Shown here: in pieces, positions 43,561 through 53,816 of the stretch
Numbering within the stretch: the first letter of the stretch is position 1
How the letters are laid out: each line of letters opens with the position of its first letter
Assembly (NCBI GenBank): GCA_043228905.1
Contig: JBHGNT010000008.1
Span: forward strand, 8,866,001 to 8,930,000
DNA: 64,000 bases
DNA from: Azolla caroliniana
Lineage: Eukaryota; Polypodiophyta
Direction of reading: 5' to 3'
Notes under the pieces: model-generated
Database searches by the model: none
Told to the model about the DNA's origin: nothing
The model's input: only the letters and a program-made list of their open reading frames with translations
Translations under genes and position numbers: made by a program

Positions 43561-46500
43561 ACCGAATCGGAACGCGGAAGACATAGAAACCGTAGTCCCC
43601 AGAACCGGGAGAAGTCGGGGACACGGTCAAAGTCAAGGGGGAGGCCTACTTGCTTCTATTGCGGCAAGCCGGGACACTTCCAAAAGAACTGTCGGCATTT
43701 CCGTAAAGACAAGGAAACCGACGGTACCGATTCGAAGCAAACCCCGAACCGGAACGGTACAGACCGGAATGGTAAAGAACGGAGGGGGCCGGACCGGAAG
43801 GGAACGACGGCAATCGCGGCAAGTGAAGAGGAGTTGATGCTCATCACCGAGGAGAGTGAGATAAATCTTGCTGGCGACGAGATGACCTGGGTGGTAGATT
43901 CCGGAGCATCGTTCCACCTTACCCCGGACCGGAAATGCTTTGCATCCTACTCAGCCGGTGACCACGACCGTGTCCGGATGGGGAATGAAGGTATATGCCG
44001 AATTGTCGGCATAGGAGACGTGTGGCTGACAACACCAACCGGATGCAAGTTGCTACTGAAGGATGTCCGACACGTTCTGGAAGTTCGTCTGAACCTGATA
44101 TCAGCCGGTCAGCTAGATGATGAAGGCTACACGGGTAGCATCCGGAACGGTGTCATGAAGTTCAGCAAAGGGAGCCTGATTGTGGCTCGGGCCCGGAAGG
44201 TAAACACACTGTACCTGATGAATGCCCGGTTATGTCCGGAAGAAGTGAACGTGGCATCCGACACTGCCGGTGAGCTGTGGCACAAGAGGCTGTGTCATAT
44301 GAGGGAGAAGGGGATGAAGAGGCTTGCAGACGACAACCTCATTCCAGTGAAGAACGTGCACTTAGAGAAGTGCACTGATTGTCTGGCCGGTAAGCAGAAC
44401 CGGACCTCCTTCCGACCAAGGCCACCGATGAGACGTAATGCACCACTGGAGTTGGTGCATACGGATGTGTGTCAAGTAGACACGAAGTCACATGCCGGAG
44501 TGCAGTACTTCGTAACGTTCATAGATGACCACAGCCGGAAGCTGTGGGCCACACCGTTGAAGACAAAGGATCAGGTGTTATCCGTCTTCAAAGAGCTTCA
44601 CGCGAGAGTGGAAAGAGAAACCGGCTGGAAGCTGAAGGCGGTTCGAGCAGATAACGGAGGAGAGTACCGAGGGCAGTTCGAGGAGTACTGCCGCTCGAAG
44701 GGAATCCGGCTCGAATTTACTGTGCCGAAGACGCCGGAACTAAACGGACTGGCCGAGAGGATGAACCGGACCATAATGGAGAGGTTCCGGAGTATGCTAG
44801 CGCATGCAAAACTACCCAAGAAGTTTTGGGCTGAGGCACTGTCGACGGCGACATACGTGATAAATAGATCACCCTCAGTACCCTTGGACAGAGACACGCC
44901 ACAGAGAGTGTGGACCGGTAAGGAAGTATCCTACCGGCATCTGAAGGTGCTCGGGTGTCTCGCTTAGGTGCATGTAGCTAAGGACCGGAGAGGTAAGTTA
45001 GATCCAAAGACCCGGCCATGCATATTCCTCGGTTACGGTGACGATGAGTTCGGCTACTGAGTGTGGACCCGGTTGACAAGAAGGTATTCCGGAGTCGAGA
45101 TATTATCTTCATGGAGGACAAGACACTCGCCGACTGGGAGTCGGAGAAGAAGATGATGAACTCCGAGTCGATCGGTAAGGATAGACTCTACGATGAGCAG
45201 ACCCAACCGGCAAGAGACCGGTTAGCACTCGAGGAACCAGCCGGTTATGGTGAGGATACCGAACCGACAGAAGAAGAAGTAGAGGAAACTGATACCGGAA
45301 CCGGCCAAGACCCCGAATCGGATTCGGATGAAGAGGAAATGGATGAGCCAGTCACCGAAGCCCAAAGACGGAGATATCCTCTTAGAGAGAGAAGGGCCCC
45401 CCAGAGATTTCCGGATGCAGAGCATGTTCTGCTGACCGATGAGGGGGAGCCGGAAAGCTTCGAAGAAATGAAGGAAGACACCCACAGCCGAAAATGGTTA
45501 AGTGCCATGTAGGACGAGATGGATTCCCTGCATGAGAACCATACATACGAATTGGTGGACCTGCCGAAAGGAAAGCGGGCACTTCGAATCAAGTGGGTGT
45601 ACAAGTTGAAACCGGGAGATGCCGGCAACCCTCCGAGATACAAAGCAAGGATCGTGGTGAAGGGGTTCCAGCAGAAGAAGGGCGTGGACTTCGACGAGAT
45701 ATTTGCCTCGGTAGTAAAGATGACCTCCATCCGGACGGTGCTGAGTATAGCAGCAAGCATGGACCTCGAGGTAGAGCAGTTGGACGTGAAGACGACATTC
45801 CTTCACGGCGACCTCGAAGAAGAGATCTACATGCAGCAACCGGAAGGATTTGTGGAGAAAGGGAAGGAGCACCTGGTATGCCGGTTGAAGAAGAGCTTGT
45901 ACGGACTGAAGCAGGCTCCCCGGCAATGGTACCGGAAGTTCGACTCCTTCATGACCGATCAAGGGTACCACAAGACGCAAGCCGATCACTGCGTGTTTGT
46001 GAAGAGGTTCGAAGGAGGGGACTTCTTGATACTCCTCCTATACGTGGATGACATGTTGATCGTCGGACGTGACCAAGTCAAAATACGGATGCTGAAGAAG
46101 GCTCTCAACCGGACCTTCTCAATGAAAGACTTGGGTCCGGCAAAACAGATGTTGGGGATTCACATCATTCGGGACCGGTTAAAGAAGCAACTATGGCTGT
46201 CACAGGAGAAGTATGTGACAAAGGTGCTTCACCGGTTCAACATGTCAGAAGCGAAACTAGTCGGATCGACACTTCCGGCAAACTGCAGGCTATTCGGCAA
46301 GCAAAGCCCGAAGACAAAAGCAGAGAAGACGGATATGATGAAGATCCCATATGCCTCTGCCGTCGGGAGCTTGATGTACGCAATGGTTTGTACTCGACCG
46401 GATATAGGATACGTAGTCGGAGTGGTGAGCCGGTTTATGAGTAATCCCGGCAAGGAGCACTGGAATGCAGTCAAATGGATACTCCGGGTCTCCGATTCGG

Positions 46501-46994
46501 CTCCGGAAAACCTCAACTGGACGGTTTCACCGATTCGGACATGTCCGTTGATGTGGATACCAGCCGGTCTACATCCGGGTATGTAATAACATATGCAGGG
46601 GGGAGCTGTTTCATGGCAGTCGAGGCTGCAGAAGACGGTTGCATTGTCAACCACGGAGGCGGAGTACATGGCAGCTGTGGAAGCCGGCAAGGAAATCTTA
46701 TGGATGAAGGACTTCATTGGTGAGCTCGGTATACGGCAAGAGGAATACCGACTCTATTGCGATAGTCAAAGTGCCATCCACCTTGCTAAGAATGCGGCCT
46801 ACCATTCCCGGACGAAGCATATCCAGCGGAGGTATCACTGGATACGGGAAAGAGTAGATGACCAGGAGTTCGCACTGACGAAGATCCACACGGCCGAGAA
46901 TGGGTCAGATATGTTGACCAAAGTGCTGACACCCGACAAGCTGGATGCATGCCGGAAGAGGATCGGACTGGTAAGACACCCCATGCCGGAGTGA
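43561..46994 (+). pseudogene. Copia A2 gag-pol
   Basis: Contains zinc knuckle [14 protein letters not shown], protease WVVDSGASFHLTP, integrase zinc region and core with intact RADNGGEY and GLAERMNRT (frame open to 44967). Stops follow at 44965 and 45058 with a frameshift. The acidic spacer comes next, then the shared TAG at 45510-45512, and an RT frame open from 45519 to about 46490 with TFLHGDLEEEIYMQQPEGF and LLYVDDMLIV. A deletion and frameshift near 46488 remove the YLKGTS motif. RNase H is at 46593-46994. This is the best-preserved RT of the A/B group in the window. Confidence 0.9.
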
Positions 46995-47004
46995 AGGGGG
47001 AGTT

Positions 47005-47345
47005 TGTTGGGAGACAGGTCCCTCCGGATGGGAAGGGAGAAGAACAGTGTGGACGAACATACTCGGCCGAGGCCGAAACGGTATGAGGAGTACCCGGCTA
47101 CGGAGAGCCGGATGATGCAGGCCCGGTATGAACCGGATGAGGAGTACCCGGCTACGGAGAGCCGGATGGTGCAGGCCCGGTATGAACCGGAGGAAGAGAC
47201 ATATTCGTAAATATGTTTCTGAGAGCCTATTGAGGCTATATTTTGTAAATAACCGAAAAGTCATATTAGTATAAATATGACTTAGGGCAAACTTTTAGTG
47301 TTGTTGTCAATTTCTGTCTTGCACGAAATCAGAGTGTGTAACTGT

Positions 47346-47387
<42 letters not shown>

Positions 47388-47669
47388 GTCGTTGCCTCTG
47401 TTGTAACCGCCGCCTGTGGCGAAGATCGTGAGCACGAGGTCGCTGCCTCCGTGGACTCACTGTTTTGTACATTATTACAGAGTGACAGTTTGCAGCCTGT
47501 GGACTGCCGTGGTTTTTCCCCTAGTTTGGGGTTTTCCACGTAAACCTCCTGTGTAGTGTGTGTATATCTTCCTCTCCTTTGTGTCGTGTTTTACTTCCCG
47601 TTTTCTGTGTATCATTCTACGCTGGGTTGTGGCCGAGCGTCGTGCATAAGGAACGTTGGGTTCCCGTCA
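47005..47669 (+). repeat. 3' LTR of copia A2
   Basis: 665 bp, TGTTGGGAGACAGG to GTTCCCGTCA, after the tract GAAGGGGGAGTTT. It carries two 54-bp minisatellite units (about 47081-47190), TATAAAT at 47268-47274 inside arms AGTCATAT and ATATGACT, then TTAGGGCAAAC, and an (AG)n run near 47357. Confidence 0.9.
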
Positions 47670-49311
47670 GTCCCGTGCTCAGAAACTGGTGCATATTTGT
47701 GAGCCATTTGTCTTCCTGTGCCACTGTCTCATCTGCTGCCGTCTCCGTAGTGACTCGAAACAGCTCCGCATCCGGAAACTCATCCGCTACTTCGTCACCC
47801 GTCTCTCCGGACTCTAATTGGCTTAAGTAATCCGCCACGGCATGCTGTATACCGGGTCGATGGAATATTTCAAACTCGAATTCCTGTAACAGTAAGATCC
47901 ACCGGGCCAATTTGCCGGTGAGTGACGCTTTGGACACCAGGTAAAGGAGTGCCGAATGATCCACATGGAAGGAAAACTTCCTTCCCAATAAATAATGCCG
48001 AAACTTTGTCACACTGTAGATCATCCCTAGAGCTTCCCGTTCCGTGGTAGAGTAGTTCCGTTCTGCTTGGGATAGCTTTCAGCTGGCATAGTACACTGGC
48101 CGATACCATTTTGGCTCCGTAAGCTGCATAAGTACGCTTCCGATTGCAATGTCAGAGGCGTCCACGAACACGTGAAATTCTTTACTCCAATCCGGAGGTT
48201 GCACTACCGGTGCTTGCGACAATAGTACCTTGAGGGCCCTATACGCCCTATCCTCGGTGTTGGTCCACTGGAATGGTGTCCGATGTACGGCGGCATGCAA
48301 CGGTGTAGCTAGGTCGGCCAAGTATCGGAGCATCCGGCTGTGCCACCGGATTTGGCCTAAGAACCGGCTTAATGCCTTTGCCTTTGCCGGCGCCGGTGCT
48401 TCTAATATGGCTTTTACTTTGTCCGGGTCTACTGCAATACCTTCCTGGCTCACAATATGTCCTAATAGAGTTCCACTGGACACGCCAAATACACACTTTG
48501 CCGGATTCAAGCTTAGCCGATACGCTCTACACTTTTCAAGACAAAGACGGAGGTGCTGAAAATGGTCCTCCTCCCGGCTATAGACAACGAAATCGTCAAG
48601 GAAAACCTGCATAAAAGCCGGGATATATTCACCAAAGATTTCCATGATGATTCGTTGAAATGTTGCCGGTGCCGTTTTGAGTCCGAACATCATCACCACG
48701 GCCACAAACACCCCCCATTCAGTGACGAAAGCCGTTTTCTCTTGGTCGTCGGGGTGCATCTGGATCTGATTATACCCACTGAATCCGTCTAGGAAGCTAT
48801 AGACCTCATGGCCGGCGACGACATCCAACACTCCATCTGTGAACGGGAGTGGAAACGCATCCGTTACCGTAGCCGCATTGAGTTTCCGGTAGTCCACGCA
48901 AACTCGAATTTTTCCGTTCTTCTTCGGTACGACTACGATCGGGCTCAGCCATGTCGCTTTCTTTACCGGACGGATAAAGCCAACTCTTAGTAGTTTGTCG
49001 ATTTCCTCCTTGACTTTGGCGGCATAATTGGGATTCATCCGGTACCGTCTTTGTGCCACTGGTTTTGCGTCCTTGCTCAAGTGTACCTGATGCTGGTATA
49101 ATTGAGGGTCGAGTCCTCGCATGTCTTCGTATGACCAGGCGAACACATCGCGAAATTCTGTGAGAAGTGTGATCATCGCCGTTTTGTCTTCGGACTTCAT
49201 CTCCTTGGCGATGTGCACCTGTTTAGCTTCGTCCGTGGTCCCTAGGTTCACCTCTTCCAATTGCGACGCTTTTACGCGCTGTGAAACGGCCATTTTCCGT
49301 TCCAACGCTTC
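47670..49311 (-). pseudogene. Gypsy D reverse transcriptase and RNase H
   Basis: In the same frame as the gag-protease upstream, separated only by TAG at 49312-49314. RT begins WLSPIVVVPKKNGKIRVCVDY, with SFLDGFSGYNQIQMHPDD, FGLKTAPATFQRI and catalytic FLDDFVVYS. RNase H follows with FVDASDIAIGSVL. A TGA at 48079-48081 in the AS-KLSQAERNYSTTEREAL motif is the only other lesion before the copia A2 junction. It ends WLTNMHQFLSTGLTG at 47670. Confidence 0.9.
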
Positions 49312-52083
49312 CTACGCTTGTCGTAACTCCCGGATTGCGTCTTTATCCGGTTCTGCTTCAGCCTCTTCCGGTTGCGGTAAGTATGGTGGTACTGCTTCGG
49401 CAATGTCAATTTCGAAGAGGGGTATGATCTTCGGGTTTTCTTGCAGGTACTGAGCTTCTTCTTCGTCCACTAACCCTTCTAGCATGTTGACGCATTCCGC
49501 ATACAACGGTGTACATTCCTTGCCAGTGCTTGTCCTTGGCTGTGTTGGTACCCGTACCTTGGCTTTTCCTCGCCAGAAGGTAATTATATTTTTCTGCCAA
49601 TTCTGTTTGATATGTGCTGTTTTCAACCATGGCCGCCCCAACAATAGCGGGTATGCGCCTTGTGCCTGTAATTGTAGCACTACGGCCGAGATGTGAAATG
49701 TATGACCGCCGACGGTGACTTCTAATTTCCGTATTAATCCTGTCGGCCGCACTGAGCTTGTATCGGCCATCTGCAACCAGAACGGACACGGCTCCCACTC
49801 GTGGATTCCTAGGGCATCACACGTCCGGAGGCTTATTACATTCACCCCAGAGCCTCCGTCTATAACTGTGCCGGGGAGTTCTTTCCCTTTTACAATGGCA
49901 GTGATTACCGGACTGCTGGTGTCCACCACCGTTGGTCCCTCCTCCGGATTCGAGAAGAGTACCGGTGCCGGTGATGGTTCTCCTGCCGTCATGGCCGTCT
50001 TCAGTCCTTCCGTGAATCTTGGCACGAGTTGTAGGAGTCTTCCTAGTGGCAACGTAATCTGGCATTCTTGCAACGCCTGCCATGTCTCGTTCTCGGAGTG
50101 ACTACCGCCGGTAAGCCCTGCGGTGTTCTCCTTTTGCCGCTGTAAGTCTGTGACATTCTGTTCGTTTGCTTTCTTTATCCATTCCGTTGCTTGTTTCCGG
50201 ATGGTCTCCTGCGTCTCCCATTCCTTGGCCATGCCCTTCGACCTTGTGGTCACCTGCTGTAGATCTGCCACCTCAGGGACTACCATATTTACCGCCAGTC
50301 GTTTTTCATAGCTCTTCACCGGGCATTGGTTACTATAATGGCCTTCCTGTCGGCAGTAGTAGCAGTAGGCTTTCCGGGTATTGCTAGATTCGGCATTGTC
50401 TGTTGTACCCGGGGCAGGTCCTGCGGTACGCGCGGGGTTTTGTACCGGTTGGCTGCTTGGAGCTCCTTGTTCCGGATCCCGGGGGTAGTCGCCTTTTTTA
50501 AAATGCTGTTTTTTGTTATAGCTCTTCTTATTACGGTACTCTTGACGGGGTTGCCCGTTATATCTGCCGTATTCCTCTCGTTGCTGACGATACTCGGGGG
50601 AGTGCTCCCGGTCGTAGTTATCCCGCCGATCATGCCGGTCATAGTTATCCCGCCGATCACCGTACCTGACATCATTCTCCTGTCGATCGTCATACTGGAC
50701 ATCCTGTGCTGGTCGGTCGCGGTCCATTCGCCGCCAGCGTTCGTCTTCTTCATCCCGGCTGCTGCATGGCTCAATTTGTCGGACGGGCGGTGCTTGCCGG
50801 TTCAACAGATTATACTCGCACCTATCCGTCGTATGGCTCTTGGATTGACAGATTACGCATTGCTTCCGTATAGTGCATTCTAGAGCCGAGTGTCTGGAAT
50901 TCAAGCAGGTTGTGCACTGTATTGCTTGCCGAAACCGGAGGTCTTCATCGGACGGTAACGCCCGTTGGAGTGCTCCCAGTGTGAGCCAGGAGCTTGTCTT
51001 TTCCATCTCTCTCACCCTGTCAATGACCTGGTCGATGGTACTTGTGCGGAAATCAATTACCGTGCAAACCGTGCGTAGGGGTTCCCGGAGCGCGTTTAGG
51101 AATATAGTCTGTAATTCCTCCTTTGGGGGTGCGCGGGCAAGCTGACTATGCATCCGTTGAAACCGGATGACAAATTGGGGAATGCTCTCCCCTGCCTCCT
51201 GTCGGATGGTATAAAATAAGCCTACCATTATGGTCTGGTCCACCTCTTTTTGAAAAAAATGCAAGAATTTAGCTTTTAAATCTGCAAAGGTGTTGATGGT
51301 AGACGGGTCCTGCGTCCGGCGCCATCTTGCTGCCGGTCCCTCCAATGTGACGCCAAATTCCGCTATCTTAGAGCGTTCTTCTTCCTCCGGGGTCAATCGC
51401 TGGGACACATGGTTGGCTTCCCATGTCTGTTCAAAGGCGTGCACATGAGCTTCCGCGTCCGGATCATCTCTATACTTGGAGTACTGGAACGGCATGTCAT
51501 CTTCCGGTATCGGTGCGCGGGCTGGCAATGTTGGTGCTCGTTCCGAAATTTTCTCCGGTGTCGGTGGTCTTTCTCGATTTGTTTCCGGCGTCGGTGGTTT
51601 TTCATCTTCTTTTGGTGACGGAGGTCTCTCCTCTTCGACTTCCGGTGTCGGAGGTCGCTCTTCTTCTGCTGGTTCCGGGGCTTCCTGCGTTAGCATTTCC
51701 GGTTCCGGTGTCGGTAAGGTATCCGATCCTTCGTCCTCCGGTCCGCCCGGGGTTTCGTTGCTGCTACGGTAGTTCGTGTGCACGCTGTATTCCCCTTCGG
51801 AGTCCGATTCATATGCTGAAAAGGCTTCTGCTTCGCCTTCTCCGTTTGCCAATGCGTGGAGAAGGGATTCGGTTTCCCGTAGGCTGCTTAGGCTGCTGCC
51901 GTCGTCTGGGTGCGATGTTTGCTGTAACCAGAGGGAGTCCTCCGCTACTCTCCGGATTACGTTGGAAAACGAGCGATCTGCTCTAATTTCCTGCGTCGCT
52001 TGCTGGAAAGCCTCGCGTCTCCTTTGCCTTTCGGCAAGGTGTCGAGTTCGATCTGTAACCAGGTCGTGCGTTGATCTAGACAT
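49312..52083 (-). CDS. Gypsy D gag-protease
   Basis: Open for 923 codons from ATG 52083 (MSRSTHDLVTDRTRHL); an ATG further upstream lies in the LTR and is less likely. The N-terminal 190 residues are acidic and Pro/Glu-rich with PPTPE repeats. The capsid domain follows (DPDAEAHVHAFEQTWEANH; FLHFFQKEVDQT; FQRMHSQLARAPPKEE). Next come a Cys-rich pair (CTTCLNSRHSALEC, CVICQSKSHTTDRC), an Arg/Asp/Tyr repeat region (DRRDNYDR), a CCHC knuckle (CYYCRQEGHYSNQC) and an aspartic protease (VIDGGSGVNVIS, where the usual Ser after Asp is Gly, as in many plant gypsy elements). The TAG at 49312-49314 separates it from RT. Confidence 0.85.
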   Translation of the reverse strand: MSRSTHDLVTDRTRHLAERQRRREAFQQATQEIRADRSFSNVIRRVAEDSLWLQQTSHPDDGSSLSSLRETESLLHALANGEGEAEAFSAYESDSEGEYSVHTNYRSSNETPGGPEDEGSDTLPTPEPEMLTQEAPEPAEEERPPTPEVEEERPPSPKEDEKPPTPETNRERPPTPEKISERAPTLPARAPIPEDDMPFQYSKYRDDPDAEAHVHAFEQTWEANHVSQRLTPEEEERSKIAEFGVTLEGPAARWRRTQDPSTINTFADLKAKFLHFFQKEVDQTIMVGLFYTIRQEAGESIPQFVIRFQRMHSQLARAPPKEELQTIFLNALREPLRTVCTVIDFRTSTIDQVIDRVREMEKTSSWLTLGALQRALPSDEDLRFRQAIQCTTCLNSRHSALECTIRKQCVICQSKSHTTDRCEYNLLNRQAPPVRQIEPCSSRDEEDERWRRMDRDRPAQDVQYDDRQENDVRYGDRRDNYDRHDRRDNYDREHSPEYRQQREEYGRYNGQPRQEYRNKKSYNKKQHFKKGDYPRDPEQGAPSSQPVQNPARTAGPAPGTTDNAESSNTRKAYCYYCRQEGHYSNQCPVKSYEKRLAVNMVVPEVADLQQVTTRSKGMAKEWETQETIRKQATEWIKKANEQNVTDLQRQKENTAGLTGGSHSENETWQALQECQITLPLGRLLQLVPRFTEGLKTAMTAGEPSPAPVLFSNPEEGPTVVDTSSPVITAIVKGKELPGTVIDGGSGVNVISLRTCDALGIHEWEPCPFWLQMADTSSVRPTGLIRKLEVTVGGHTFHISAVVLQLQAQGAYPLLLGRPWLKTAHIKQNWQKNIITFWRGKAKVRVPTQPRTSTGKECTPLYAECVNMLEGLVDEEEAQYLQENPKIIPLFEIDIAEAVPPYLPQPEEAEAEPDKDAIRELRQA

Positions 52084-52136
52084 CCATCCGTGCCGTCGTT
52101 TGCTGCAAAAACAGGAATCGTGGTCGTCAAAAACTG

Positions 52137-52571
52137 TGTTAACTCTTCGGGCCGGACAATGGCCTAACACAGGGTGTCTATGGAAGACACTTCACCAAAG
52201 GGTGTTACAGCAACCGGATTAGACTCAACGCTTAATCCAACTTAATTAAGTTACTTAGCATGACCGTCTTTCATAATTACACGCGTAAAATATAACAATT
52301 AAGACAGAACGGCAATTAACACAGAAAGATAACTACGTTAAGCTTCTATTAATTAACCGCTATCTATTACATTGTATCCGGTCCTTTAAATAGGTTTCCA
52401 GTCTATATTACAAAACGGTGCCATCCGCACCTGTTCGGGATCGGTTCGGATCCGGAACGGCATACCGATTCCGGTCCGTCTGTCCACACTCATAGCTTAA
52501 TTACAACCACATTCCTACTACTTAAATATCTCTCCGTTTCCCACTCTGGACTCCTTTGCTGGCCGGTAACA
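52137..52571 (-). repeat. 5' LTR of gypsy D
   Basis: 435 bp. Followed by CTAAT (52572-52576). The internal sequence after it on the element strand begins CAGTTTTTGACGACC, for which I could not assign a tRNA. Confidence 0.9.
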
Positions 52572-52576
52572 CTAAT

Positions 52577-53816
52577 AGTCAAGGATCTATACGAGCCCAT
52601 AGACAGAGAAGAAATACCCACATGGGTATTGGAGTCTGAATGGAAAATCCTAAACAAGAAGGCGGTGGCTACCATAAGACAATGTGTAGATGTAAGTGTT
52701 CTACAACATGTTGCTAACGACACGAATGCCTACGAGATGTGGCACAAACTGTCAGGGTTGTACGAGAGGAAGAATGCCCTCAACAAAACCCTTATGATGA
52801 GAAAGATCGTAAGACTGAAGTATAGAGATGGAGACAACATAGTGGTACACATCAACACTTTTGTGGGTCTTGTAAATCAACTTGTAGCAGCCAAGTTTCC
52901 ACTTGATGATGCTATGCAGGCCCTACTATTGCTACGTACCATACCGGATAGCTGGGAGAACCTAGTGGTGACATTCAGTACCTCGTGCCAAGAAGAGAAC
53001 TTGTCCTTACAAGTGGTAAAGATGAGCATACTGAATGAGGAGACAAGAAGAAAGGACAAAGGGGTCATGTCCCAGACCGAGGTGAATATGACACAATATT
53101 CGGGCAGAGGAAGGAGCAAGCAAAGATGTCCACAAAAGAGAGGCAAGTCCCATGCCAGATCCAAGTCTAGAAGAAAACTGACATGTTTCTATTGCGGGAA
53201 ACCTTGACATCTTAAGAGAGACAAAGGCGTCTCAAAAGACGTCGAACCAAGAATGATTTCTTAGGAAAAGGGCACTTCTGATGTGGCTACAAGTGAAGAA
53301 GAACTTTTGTTCATTTGTGAGTAGGAAAGTGCAAATCTTGCGAATGAAGAATGCACCTGGGTGATTGACTCCAATGCATTGTTCCATATAGCTCCCTCGA
53401 GAGAGTGTTTCTCATCTTACACAGTTGGTGATTACGACTATATAAAGATGAGAGATAATGTAGAATGCAAGATAGTTGGCAACGTCGATTGGTTGTTTGA
53501 CAATGTCGATTGGTTGTCTGTTGAAGGATGTTCGACATGTGCCTGATATCAGGCTGAATCTGATATCGATTAGAAGGATGGATGATATCGACATGTGGTA
53601 GTTTTCAAAACGGAAAATATCTAAAGTTTTGTCGGGGAAATCTTATAGTGGCCCGAGCACAAAAATAGGGCACATTGTATGTGATGTATGCTAAGCTGTG
53701 CAAGAATGAAGCAAACATGGCAACCACCTTGAGTGGAGGGATATGGCAACATGAGTGAGAAAGGCATGCATATCCTAGATGACCAGAAACTTCTTCTAGA
53801 AGCGAAAGGATTACAC
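52577..53816 (+). pseudogene. Copia E1 gag-protease, second piece
   Basis: Continues E1 after the gypsy D insertion: VKDLYEPIDREEIPTWVLES through SWENLVVTF to the zinc knuckle start CFYCGKP (stop at 53205), then the protease region WVIDSNALFHIAPSRECF, where the DSG triad reads DSN. Repeated GTCGATTGGTTG words near 53485-53520 mark a short duplication. Reading becomes scattered toward KNEANMATT and ends at about 53816, where chromovirus G3 begins. Integrase, RT and RNase H of E1 are absent. Confidence 0.85.

Larger units (their letters stand above)
43561..47669 (+). mobile_element. Copia A2, 5'-truncated, inside gypsy D pol
   Basis: Starts abruptly within gag ([14 protein letters not shown]) with no 5' LTR and ends with a full 665-bp 3' LTR. 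It interrupts gypsy D between RNase H (FLSTGLTG, minus strand at 47670) and integrase (VQSRHFC at 43560). Roughly 15 residues of D also seem to be missing at the left junction. A deletion therefore probably removed D sequence, the A2 5' LTR and half of gag. No target duplication can be checked. Confidence 0.85.
38618..52571 (-). mobile_element. Ty3/gypsy element D with an additional ORF after pol
   Basis: LTRs of 435 bp each (38618-39052 and 52137-52571) begin TGTTA and end GGTAACA on the + strand. The duplication CTAAT lies on both sides (38613-38617 and 52572-52576). Minus-strand order is gag-protease, RT-RNase H, integrase, then a third ORF. Without the nested copia A2 (43561-47669) it is about 9.8 kb. 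RT wording (YSFLDGFSGYNQI, FLDDFVVYS) and the absence of a chromodomain suggest a non-chromovirus gypsy. LTRs differ at about 17 positions by hand count. Confidence 0.9.

Noticed and set aside
50326-51986. Long + strand ORFs (up to 187 codons) opposite gypsy D gag
   Set aside because: They are antisense shadows of the gag frame, with low-complexity Ser/Gly or Val/Leu composition.
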